Source: Actinobacteria bacterium OK074
Lineage (GTDB): Bacteria > Actinomycetota > Actinomycetes > Streptomycetales > Streptomycetaceae
Assembly: GCA_001298575.1 (NCBI GenBank)
Contig: LJCV01000044.1
Span: forward strand, 124,001-188,000
Length of the DNA stretch: 64,000 bases
Direction of reading: 5' to 3'
Position 1 is the stretch's first letter. Every line of letters begins with the position of its first letter. A program made the translations under genes and the position numbers. Of this stretch, positions 17,250 through 24,992 are shown piece by piece. The notes under the pieces were generated by a model. It was not told where the DNA came from. It made no database searches and worked only from the letters and a program-made list of their open reading frames with translations.

Positions 17250-17419
17250 TCACCAGCACTCTCCGACGGCCCGGCCGGGCCTGCGCCCCCGCGCCCGTCG
17301 CTCCCTCCTGATCACGGTCGCTCCTCCGACTGCCCTGAGCTGACTCATGTCGGCGGGTACCCCCTGCCCTCCTCTCCCCCTCGCTGTCCACCGCTGCCCC
17401 GAACGGGAGTTGTTCCCCC

Positions 17420-18124
17420 ATGCCCTCTTCCTCCTCCTGGGACGAACCCGAAGGTCTCGCCGCCCGCGGCACCCTGATCGTGCTCGCCGGCCGGGGTGAA
17501 CACGGCGGTGTGTACGAGCGGTTCGGCCGCCGTCTCGCCTTCGACGCCTACCGGGTCCGGGCGTTGGGCGACCCGTCGGCCGATCCGGCGGTCCTCGACG
17601 AGGCGGCGAAGCTGCTCGCCGACGAGTCGCTGCCGGGCCCCAAGGTGCTCGTCGGCTCCGACACGGGCGCCCGGTACGCCGCCCACCTGGCCGCCGAGCA
17701 GACGGCGGGCGTCGACGCGCTGATCCTCGTCGGGCTGCCGGGCGGGTCCTGGACACCGGAGAGTTGGGAGTCCGAGCAGGAGGCCCGTACGGCCTGCCCG
17801 ACGCACCAGGGGCGGCTGACGAACGACCCGGACTTCCGGCGCGGCGCCCTCGCCGCCGACCCGGACCTGCCCGGACTGCGCCTGGACCTGGTCGGGGTGC
17901 CGGTGCTGGCCCTGCACGGCGCCGACGACACCGTCAGCCCGCTCGCCGACGCGCTCGCCGCGTACGAGGGCCACGAGCGGGTGCGGACGGTCACCTTCAA
18001 CGGCGGCCGGCACGACGTCCTCAACGACGCGCTGCACCGCACCGCCGCCGCGACGGTCGTGCTGTTCCTGGAGCGGCTGCGGCTGTCCGCCGAACTCCCC
18101 GTGATCGCCGAGGAGTCGGCATGA
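17420..18124 (+). CDS. Alpha/beta-hydrolase with aspartate at the nucleophile elbow
   Basis: A 234-residue alpha/beta-hydrolase fold protein that resembles small lysophospholipase-like hydrolases (GRGEHGGVYERFGRRL near the N-terminus). The nucleophile elbow reads VGSDTGARY, so the G-x-Nuc-x-G position is Asp81 rather than serine. Candidate partners are an Asp in LHGADDTVSPL (about 173) and a His in GGRHDVLND (about 196). An aspartate nucleophile is known from dehalogenases and epoxide hydrolases. It is the first structural gene of the sulfonate operon and overlaps the next gene (ATGA). The substrate is unknown; hydrolysis of an organosulfur ester or intermediate would fit the context. Confidence 0.85.
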   Translation: MPSSSSWDEPEGLAARGTLIVLAGRGEHGGVYERFGRRLAFDAYRVRALGDPSADPAVLDEAAKLLADESLPGPKVLVGSDTGARYAAHLAAEQTAGVDALILVGLPGGSWTPESWESEQEARTACPTHQGRLTNDPDFRRGALAADPDLPGLRLDLVGVPVLALHGADDTVSPLADALAAYEGHERVRTVTFNGGRHDVLNDALHRTAAATVVLFLERLRLSAELPVIAEESA

Positions 18125-18975
18125 GCGAGCGGGTGACGACGAGCGTCGCCGAACTGGACGCCCTGCTGCGCTCCGACCGGCCGCCCCTGCTGCTGGACGT
18201 CCGCTGGGCACTGGGCGACCCGCACGGCCGGGACCACTACGTCGACGGGCACATCCCGGGCGCGGTCTACGTCGACCTGGACACCGAACTGGCCGCGCCC
18301 GCGAGCCCCGAGGGCGGCCGCCACCCGCTGCCGGACCTCGGCGAACTGGAGACCGCGGCCCGCGCCTGGGGTCTGACGGAGGGTCAACAGGTCGTGGTCT
18401 ACGACGACTTGGGCAATACGGCCGCCGCCCGCGCCTGGTGGCTGCTGCGGTACGCCGGGGTCGCCGAAGTGACGCTGCTGGACGGGGCGTTGGGCGCCTG
18501 GCGGGCGGCGGGGCTGCCGCTGGAGTCGGGCCTGCCGGAGGATCCGGCGCCGGGCGACGTCGTCCTCAAGGGCGGCGGGCTTCCGGTCACGGACGCGGAC
18601 GGTGCCGTCGAACTCGCCGCGCACGGACTGCTGTTGGACGCGCGGGCGGGCGAGCGGTACCGGGGCGAGGTGGAGCCGGTCGATCCGCGGGCCGGGCACA
18701 TCCCGGGTGCCGTGTCCGCGCCCACCGGGGAGAACCTGGCGGCCGACGGGACGTTCCTGCCGCCGGAGGCGCTGCGCGAGCGGTTCGTGAAGCTCGGTGC
18801 CGCCTCCCCCGAGGGCGGCCCGATCGGCGTGTACTGCGGCTCCGGCGTCACCGCCGCGCACCAGGTCGCCGCTCTGCACCTGGCCGGTTTCGAGGCGACG
18901 CTCTTCGCCGGTTCCTGGTCCGCCTGGTCCGCCGATCCCGCGCGCCCCGCCGCCACCGGCCCGCTGCCGTCCTGA
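18121..18975 (+). CDS. Sulfurtransferase (thiosulfate/3-mercaptopyruvate type, two rhodanese domains)
   Basis: A 284-residue protein with tandem rhodanese domains: an inactive N-terminal one (about 5-130, with DVRWALGDPHGRDHYVDGHIPGA features) and a catalytic C-terminal one (about 160-280). The active loop VYCGSGVTAAH carries the persulfide-forming Cys239; CG(S/T)GVT is the loop usually seen in mercaptopyruvate/thiosulfate sulfurtransferases. It is translationally coupled to the upstream hydrolase (ATGA). In this operon it probably handles sulfane sulfur or thiosulfate produced from organosulfur breakdown. Confidence 0.93.
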   Translation: MSERVTTSVAELDALLRSDRPPLLLDVRWALGDPHGRDHYVDGHIPGAVYVDLDTELAAPASPEGGRHPLPDLGELETAARAWGLTEGQQVVVYDDLGNTAAARAWWLLRYAGVAEVTLLDGALGAWRAAGLPLESGLPEDPAPGDVVLKGGGLPVTDADGAVELAAHGLLLDARAGERYRGEVEPVDPRAGHIPGAVSAPTGENLAADGTFLPPEALRERFVKLGAASPEGGPIGVYCGSGVTAAHQVAALHLAGFEATLFAGSWSAWSADPARPAATGPLPS

Positions 18976-19009
18976 GCGACGCGAGAGGAATCGAGAGGAA
19001 TCCCCCGCC

Positions 19010-19876
19010 ATGACGACGAAACCGCTGGACGCGCCCCCGCTTCCCGCCACCGAAGCGGCACCGAGGTCCCGTGTCACCATCCGCGGCACCGTCAAGTCGG
19101 CCCGCAGGCCGAGCATTCCGCGTTCCGTGCGCCGGGCCGCCGGACCCGTGGGCCTGGTCCTGCTGTGGTTCCTGACCTCGGCGACCGGTGTCCTGCCCGA
19201 GTCCGTGCTGGCCTCCCCCATGGACGTGCTGAAGCAGGCCGTGGACCTGACCAAGGACGGTGAACTGCCCAGCGCCATCGCCGCGTCGGGGCGCCGGGCC
19301 GCCATCGGGTTCCTCATCGGGGCCGCGGTCGCCCTGACGCTGTCCCTGCTCGCCGGGCTCTTCCGGCTCGGCGAGGACGTCATCGACTCCTCGATGGGCA
19401 TGTTCCGGGCGATCCCCTGGGTGGGCCTGATCCCGCTGTTCATCGTCTGGTTCGGCATCGAGGAGACCCCGAAGATCGCCCTGGTCGCGCTGGGCGTGAC
19501 GTATCCGCTGTACTTCAACATCTACGGCGGCATCCGCTCCACCGACGCCCAACTCGTCGAGGCCGCGCGGATGATGGGGCTCGGCCGGATCGGGCTGATC
19601 AAGTACGTCATCCTGCCGAGCGCGCTGCCCGGGGCGCTGGTGGGCCTGCGGTACGCCCTGTCCACGGCCTGGCTGGCGCTGGTCTTCGCCGAGCAGGTCA
19701 ACGCCGACAAGGGCCTCGGCTATCTGATGAGCAACGCCCAGCAGTACTTCCGCACGGACATCATCGTGCTCTGCCTGGTGGTGTACGCACTGCTCGGCCT
19801 CGCCTGCGACTTCGCCGTACGGATCCTCTCGCGCCGCCTGCTGACGTGGCGCGCCAACTTCGAGGGTGACGCCTGA
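19010..19876 (+). CDS. ssuC: Sulfonate/nitrate-type ABC transporter permease (SsuC-like)
   Basis: A 288-residue membrane protein of the SsuC/TauC/NrtB group. A 40-residue basic N-terminal tail precedes about six helices; the cytoplasmic coupling loop reads AQLVEAARMMGLGRIGLIKYV. The ATG at 19010 follows two GAGAGGAA repeats. Its 3' end overlaps the ATPase gene by one base (TGATG). With the neighbouring SsuB- and SsuA-like genes it forms a complete importer for organic sulfonates; an exact substrate cannot be read from the sequence. Confidence 0.9.
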   Translation: MTTKPLDAPPLPATEAAPRSRVTIRGTVKSARRPSIPRSVRRAAGPVGLVLLWFLTSATGVLPESVLASPMDVLKQAVDLTKDGELPSAIAASGRRAAIGFLIGAAVALTLSLLAGLFRLGEDVIDSSMGMFRAIPWVGLIPLFIVWFGIEETPKIALVALGVTYPLYFNIYGGIRSTDAQLVEAARMMGLGRIGLIKYVILPSALPGALVGLRYALSTAWLALVFAEQVNADKGLGYLMSNAQQYFRTDIIVLCLVVYALLGLACDFAVRILSRRLLTWRANFEGDA

Positions 19877-20601
19877 TGACGCCGATTCCCAACTCCGTGG
19901 AGATCCGCGGGCTTTCGCGGGCCTTCGACGGCAACACCGTCCTGCACGACCTCGATCTCGACATCCGTGAGGGCGAGTTCACCGCCCTGCTCGGGCACAG
20001 CGGCTGCGGCAAGTCGACGCTGCTGCGGATCCTGGCCGGGCTCGACGACGAGATCGGCGGCGAGGTGACCGTGCCCGCGCGGCGCAGCGCGGCCTTCCAG
20101 TCCCCGCGGCTGCTGCCCTGGCTGAAGGTGTGGCGCAACATCGTCCTCGGGCTGCCCGGCCGCCCCGACCGGGCGCTCGCCGAGAAGGCCCTGGACGAGG
20201 TGGGCATCGCCGACCGCGCGACCGTGTGGCCCAAGACCCTCTCCGGCGGTCAGGCGCAGCGGGTGTCGCTGGCCCGCGCCCTGGTCCGCGAGCCCGAACT
20301 TCTGCTCCTGGACGAGCCGTTCGGCGCCCTGGACGCGCTGACCCGCGGCAAGGTGCAGCAGTTGGTCGCCGAGCTGTGGCAGCGGCACGGCTGCGCGATC
20401 CTCCTGGTCACCCACGACGTGGAGGAGGCGCTGTTGCTGGCCGACCGGATCCTCGTGATGGACGGCGGCCGGATCGCGCACGACCTGACCGTGGACCTGC
20501 CGCGCCCCCGCGACCTGACCGCCCCCGAGTTCGTCACCCTGCGGGCCCGCCTCCTCGGCTGGCTCGGTGTCACCCGCACCCTGGAAGGGACCCCCTCGTG
20601 A
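19876..20601 (+). CDS. ssuB: Sulfonate ABC transporter ATPase (SsuB-like)
   Basis: A 241-residue ABC ATPase. Walker A GHSGCGKST spans residues 40-48, the Q-loop lies in AAFQSPRLLPW, the signature is LSGGQAQRVSLARAL, Walker B is ELLLLDEPFGALDAL and the H-loop is LLVTHDVEEAL. The FQSPRLLPWLKV segment is characteristic of the SsuB/TauB/NrtD group. It is tightly packed between permease and binding-protein genes with overlapping codons on both sides. Confidence 0.94.
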   Translation: MTPIPNSVEIRGLSRAFDGNTVLHDLDLDIREGEFTALLGHSGCGKSTLLRILAGLDDEIGGEVTVPARRSAAFQSPRLLPWLKVWRNIVLGLPGRPDRALAEKALDEVGIADRATVWPKTLSGGQAQRVSLARALVREPELLLLDEPFGALDALTRGKVQQLVAELWQRHGCAILLVTHDVEEALLLADRILVMDGGRIAHDLTVDLPRPRDLTAPEFVTLRARLLGWLGVTRTLEGTPS

Positions 20602-21569
20602 TACGCAGACTCGCCACCGCCGCGCTGAGCGCCACCGCCCTGCTGGCGCTGACCGCCTGCGGCGCGGACTCCTCGGCCGACACCTCCGCCGGCGGCGGGC
20701 AGACCACCCTGACCATCGGCGACCAGGCCAAGACGCTCCAGACGATCATCGCGGCCTCGGACGCCCTCAAGGGCGCCAAGTACAAGGTGAAGTGGGCCGA
20801 GTTCGAGGGCGCGGCCCCGCTCTACCAGGCCGTGCAGGCGGGTGCCGCCGACACCGGCTACTCGGCCGACCTGCCGGCGCTCCAGGCGCTCAGCGGCGGT
20901 GTGAAGATCAAGAACATCGCCGCCCTGAAGAACGACGGCACGCACGTCGGCATCGTCGTCCGCAAGGACTCCGGCATCGACAGCGTCAAGGATCTCAAGG
21001 GCCAGAAGGTCGTGGTGTCCTCGGCCAAGGGCAGCATCTCGGAGTACCTGCTCGCCAACGTCCTGAAACAGAACGGCCTCAGCTACAAGGACGTGCACGT
21101 CCAGTACCTGCTGCCGACGGACGCGCAGGCCGCGTTCGCCTCCGGGAAGATCAAGGTCTGGGCGACCTTCGGCGTCTACCAGGCCGTCGGGCTGGAGCAG
21201 GGCGGCCGGCTGCTCGTCGACGGCGCGGACGACCGAGTCAGCGGCATCGGCTTCATCAACGCCTCGGACGGCGCGCTCGCGAACTCCGCGAAGCCGCTCG
21301 CCCTCGCCGACTTCCTGAAGCGGCTGAGCACGGCGCTGAAGTGGACCAGCACCCACCAGGCCGCGTACGCGAAGGCCATCGAGGAGCGCAACGGCGCCGA
21401 CGCCACGGTCGCCAAGACCCTCGCTTCGGCGGCCTACAGCCAGGTGCTGCCGATCACCTCGGACGTCAACACGACCGTCCAGGGCGTCGCCGACCTGATG
21501 AACAGCATCGGGGTGCTCGACCCGAACGTCGACGTGGCGAAGTCCTCGGACGCGTCCCTCTTCAAGTAG
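20598..21569 (+). CDS. ssuA: Sulfonate ABC transporter substrate-binding lipoprotein (SsuA-like)
   Basis: A 323-residue lipoprotein: short signal peptide with lipobox LTAC (Cys21), then an NMT1/SsuA-type periplasmic-binding fold (TTLTIGDQAKTLQTIIAAS, DLKGQKVVVSSAKGSISEYLL). GTG start at 20598 in a GTGA overlap with ssuB, with GGAAGGGA upstream. It captures a sulfonate-like anion for the SsuBC importer. A second, clearly different binding protein (22770-23777) sits in the same operon, so the transporter may accept two substrate ranges. Confidence 0.92.
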   Translation: MIRRLATAALSATALLALTACGADSSADTSAGGGQTTLTIGDQAKTLQTIIAASDALKGAKYKVKWAEFEGAAPLYQAVQAGAADTGYSADLPALQALSGGVKIKNIAALKNDGTHVGIVVRKDSGIDSVKDLKGQKVVVSSAKGSISEYLLANVLKQNGLSYKDVHVQYLLPTDAQAAFASGKIKVWATFGVYQAVGLEQGGRLLVDGADDRVSGIGFINASDGALANSAKPLALADFLKRLSTALKWTSTHQAAYAKAIEERNGADATVAKTLASAAYSQVLPITSDVNTTVQGVADLMNSIGVLDPNVDVAKSSDASLFK

Positions 21570-21615
21570 CCGCGCGCCTTCCTGCTCAAGTGACCCTTTT
21601 TTCTTAGGAGTTGTC

Positions 21616-22716
21616 ATGCCCGTCGAGTTCATCAGCGCCGTCCACACCGATTCCGGCGCCTCCGGTCCCGCAGCCGCCGGCCGTACCGGCTTCGACGTCG
21701 GTCATCTGCGCAAGTACGCCCGCGCGTTGGACGACGGCGGCTTCGACCACACCCTGGTCGCCTACCACTCGGCCTCGCCGGACGCCTTCCAGGTCGCCCA
21801 GTTCGTGGCCACGCACACCGAGCGGATCCGCCCGATCCTCGCGCACCGGCCGGGCGTCATCTTCCCCACGCACGCGGCCCGTGCACTGGCCACGCTGGAC
21901 CAAATCAGCGACGGGCGGCTGACCGTGCACATCATCTCCGGCGGCAGTGACGAGGAGCAGCACCGCGAGGGCGACTACCTCGACAAGGAGCAGCGGTACG
22001 AGCGTTCGGACGAGTACATCCAGATCCTGCGCAAGGTGTGGGAGGCCGACGGGCCCGTCTCGCACGAGGGCAAGTACTTCACGTTCGAGGGCTACTACTC
22101 CGACGTGAAGCCGGTGCACGGCCTCGTCCCGATCTCGGTCGGCGGCTCCTCCCAGGACGCGTACCGGGTGGGCGGTCAGCAGGGCGACATCTTCGGGCTG
22201 TGGGGCGAGCCGCTCAAGGAAACGGCGGAGCAGATCGCCGCCGTCAACGCGGTCGCGGAGGCCGCCGGGCGCCCGCATCCCCGTATCTGGGTGTCGTTCC
22301 GGCCGATCATCGCGCCCACCGAGGAGTTGGCCTGGGAGAAGGCGCACCGCACCCTCGGCGCCCTCAAGGACCAGGCGAAGAACACCGAGTTGCTCCGCCA
22401 CTACCGCACCACCGGCCGCCCGGCGAACGTCGGCTCGCAGCGCCTCCTCGACATCGCCGAGCGCGGCGAGGTCCAGGACCGCTGCCTGTGGACCGCACCC
22501 GCCGTCGCCACGAATGCCGCCGGCGCGTCAACGGCCCTTGTGGGTACGCCCGAGACGGTCGCCCAGGCGCTGCTGGACTACGTCGACATCGGCTGCGACC
22601 TGCTGTCGATCCGCGGCTACGACCCGCTCAACGACGCGATCGACTACGCCCGTCACGTCGTGCCCCTGGTCCGCCAGGAACTGGCCCACCGGGCGGCCAC
22701 CGCGAAGGCCGCCTGA
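21616..22716 (+). CDS. SsuD/MsuD-like FMNH2-dependent alkanesulfonate monooxygenase (luciferase-like)
   Basis: A 366-residue luciferase-like monooxygenase. Stretches such as SGGSDEEQHREGDYLDKEQR, YERSDEYIQILRKVW, EGKYFTFEG and VGGSSQDAYRVGGQQGDIF correspond to the SsuD family, which uses reduced flavin and O2 to cleave the C-S bond of sulfonates and release sulfite. No flavin reductase is encoded in this operon, so FMNH2 would come from elsewhere. It lies 46 bp after ssuA with the start ATG behind TTAGGAG. The exact alkanesulfonate is unknown. Confidence 0.88.
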   Translation: MPVEFISAVHTDSGASGPAAAGRTGFDVGHLRKYARALDDGGFDHTLVAYHSASPDAFQVAQFVATHTERIRPILAHRPGVIFPTHAARALATLDQISDGRLTVHIISGGSDEEQHREGDYLDKEQRYERSDEYIQILRKVWEADGPVSHEGKYFTFEGYYSDVKPVHGLVPISVGGSSQDAYRVGGQQGDIFGLWGEPLKETAEQIAAVNAVAEAAGRPHPRIWVSFRPIIAPTEELAWEKAHRTLGALKDQAKNTELLRHYRTTGRPANVGSQRLLDIAERGEVQDRCLWTAPAVATNAAGASTALVGTPETVAQALLDYVDIGCDLLSIRGYDPLNDAIDYARHVVPLVRQELAHRAATAKAA

Positions 22717-22769
22717 TCCCAACCCCCTTGTCCGACACACCCGTTAGAGACATACCCCATGGAGATCGC

Positions 22770-23777
22770 GTGTTCCGCCGTACCCCGCGCACGTCCGCCG
22801 CCGTCCTCGCCCTCCTGCTGCTGCCGCTGGCCGCGGCCTGCGGCAACGAGGCGAAGGCCGAGTCGTCGTCCGACGTCTCCGCCGTCACCCTCAGAGTCGG
22901 CGCCACCGGCTGGAAGGTCGAGGAGGCCGTCCTGAAGTACGCCCATCTCGACGACACCCCGTACAAACTGAAGTGGAATCTTTTCCAGGGCGGTGACCTA
23001 CAACTCCAGGCCGTCCGCGCCGGGGCCCTGGACCTGGCCTCCTCCAGCGAGATCCCGCCGGTGTTCTCGGCCGCGGACAACAAACCCAACTTCAAGGTCG
23101 TCGCCGTGGAGCGCGCCTCGACGCTCAACCAGGAGGTCGTCGCCCCCAAGGGCTCGAAGATCACCGACATCGCGGGGCTGAAGGGCAAGACCGTCGGCTA
23201 CGTCAAGAACACCACCGCCCACTACTTCCTCTACGAACTGCTGCGGCAGGCGGGCCTGAAGTGGTCGGACATCGACGCCAAGCCGCTGCTCCCCAACGAC
23301 GGTCTCGCCGCCCTCAACGGCGGCAGCATCGACGCCTTCGCCTCCTACGGCACCTCGATCATCACCGCGCACGCGCAGGGCGCCCACACGATCGGCTCCG
23401 GCAAGGACATCCTGTCCGGCAACTTCCTCTGGACGGCGCGGAACAGCGTGCTCGCGAGCCCCGCCCAGCGGGCCGCGGCGGCCGACCTGATCGCCCGCAT
23501 CGGCAAGGCGTACGCCTACGTCCGCGACGGCCACCTGGACGGCTTCGCGAAGGTCACCGCCGCGACCACGCACCAGACCGTGGCGCAGGCGAAGCAGGAC
23601 CTCGTCGACGCGCAGACCCAACGGCCCACGAAGGTACTGCCCGTGGACGACACGGCCGTGGCCTCCGAGCAGAAGGTCGCCGACGCGTTCACCGAACTCG
23701 GCTCGCTGAAGGGGCACTTGGACGTGAGTTCGTTCTGGACCACCCGGCTCAACGCCGACCTGAAGAAGGCCCTGTGA
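22770..23777 (+). CDS. Second ABC substrate-binding lipoprotein of the sulfonate operon
   Basis: A 335-residue lipoprotein with lipobox AAAC (Cys24) after a hydrophobic leader, then an SsuA/TauA-like binding domain (VTLRVGATGWKVEEAVLKYA, GLKGKTVGYVKNTTAHYFLY). GTG start at 22770 with GGAGA about 5 nt upstream. It differs strongly from the first binding protein at 20598-21569, especially in the ligand-binding loops, so it probably recognises a different organosulfur compound and feeds the same SsuBC core. Its stop overlaps the next start (GTGA). Confidence 0.9.
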   Translation: MFRRTPRTSAAVLALLLLPLAAACGNEAKAESSSDVSAVTLRVGATGWKVEEAVLKYAHLDDTPYKLKWNLFQGGDLQLQAVRAGALDLASSSEIPPVFSAADNKPNFKVVAVERASTLNQEVVAPKGSKITDIAGLKGKTVGYVKNTTAHYFLYELLRQAGLKWSDIDAKPLLPNDGLAALNGGSIDAFASYGTSIITAHAQGAHTIGSGKDILSGNFLWTARNSVLASPAQRAAAADLIARIGKAYAYVRDGHLDGFAKVTAATTHQTVAQAKQDLVDAQTQRPTKVLPVDDTAVASEQKVADAFTELGSLKGHLDVSSFWTTRLNADLKKAL

Positions 23778-24934
23778 CCACGCAGACCACGCAGACCGCG
23801 CCGGCCGCGCCGGTGAACACGGCGGACACCGTCGCGCAGCTCGCCGAACTCGCCCCCGTCCACGACCGGTTGGGCACCTTCCCCGCCGAGTCCCTGCGGG
23901 CCGTGCACGCGGCCGGGCTGCTCACCGCGACGGTCGGCGAGCGGTACGGCGGCCCGGGCGCGGGCGTCGAGGAGACCGCCCGGATCCTGCACACGCTCGG
24001 GCAGGGCGACCCGTCCGTCGCCCTGATCGCGGCGATGACCCTGGCCACGCACGCCCGGCAGGCCGCCCAGCCGCACTGGCCGGAAGCGCTGTACGCGCGC
24101 GTGCTGGAGGAGTCGCGGGAGCGGCCCGTGCTGATCAACCACGCGCGCGTGGAGCCCGAGTTGGGCTCCCCCGCCCGGGGCGGCCTGCCCGCCACCGTCG
24201 CCCGGCGGACCGCCGACGGCTGGGCGATCGGCGGACGCAAACGGTTCGTGACCGGCGCGGAGGGCCTGGACTGGTTCCTGGTGTGGGCCACCACTGACGA
24301 GCCCGAGCCGCGCGTGGGCACCTTCCTGGTGTCAGGTGCCTCCCCGGGCATCGAAATCGCCGACCGCTGGGACCAGTTGGGGCTGCGCGCGAGCGGCAGC
24401 CACGACGTCGTGTTCCGGGATGTGGTGGTGCCGTACGAGCACGTCGTCGGCCTGACGCCGCACGGGCGCGGTGCCGAGCAGGACAACCGGGCCGGCGCCT
24501 CGCTCCAGCTGCCGCTCGCTGCCCTGTACTTGGGGGTGGCGCGGGCCGCGCAGGCGTTCTTCCACCGGTTCGCGCACGAGCGGGTGCCCGCCAACCTGGG
24601 GCACCCGGTGGCCCGTACCGAACGGTTCCGCCGTACCGCCGGGGAGATCGAGGTGCTGCTCGCGGCGGCCGAGCAGCTGGTGTTCGGCGGCGCCGCCCGG
24701 GTCGACTCCGGCGACACCGCGTACACCCCCGAACAGGCCCTGGGCGCCCGCGTGTTGGCCGACCGGCACGGCGTTCGGGCGGTGGAGCTGGCCGTCCGGC
24801 TGCTCGGGAACCCGGGGCTGGCCCGCGCCAACCCCCTGGAGCGGCACTTCCGCGACATCCAGTGCGCCCCGGTGCACGCGCCCCAGGAGGACATCGCCCT
24901 GCTCGCGATCGGGACGACGGCACTGCGGCCGTGA
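23774..24934 (+). CDS. Acyl-CoA dehydrogenase-fold flavoprotein (SfnB/DszC-like)
   Basis: A 386-residue flavoprotein of the acyl-CoA dehydrogenase superfamily with N-terminal helical domain (about 15-120), beta domain (about 125-225) and C-terminal helical bundle. Members in sulfur operons (SfnB, DszC type) are flavin monooxygenases or oxidoreductases of organosulfur compounds rather than CoA enzymes. The usual catalytic glutamate of true acyl-CoA dehydrogenases is not evident near the C-terminus (ARANPLERHFRDIQCAPVHA), which supports the monooxygenase-like class. GTG start at 23774 overlaps the previous gene (GTGA). Confidence 0.85.
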   Translation: MTTQTTQTAPAAPVNTADTVAQLAELAPVHDRLGTFPAESLRAVHAAGLLTATVGERYGGPGAGVEETARILHTLGQGDPSVALIAAMTLATHARQAAQPHWPEALYARVLEESRERPVLINHARVEPELGSPARGGLPATVARRTADGWAIGGRKRFVTGAEGLDWFLVWATTDEPEPRVGTFLVSGASPGIEIADRWDQLGLRASGSHDVVFRDVVVPYEHVVGLTPHGRGAEQDNRAGASLQLPLAALYLGVARAAQAFFHRFAHERVPANLGHPVARTERFRRTAGEIEVLLAAAEQLVFGGAARVDSGDTAYTPEQALGARVLADRHGVRAVELAVRLLGNPGLARANPLERHFRDIQCAPVHAPQEDIALLAIGTTALRP

Positions 24935-24992
24935 CGCCGCTCCCCCGCACCGCCGTCCCCTCCCCCACCACCGCATCGGAGGCACGAACCCC

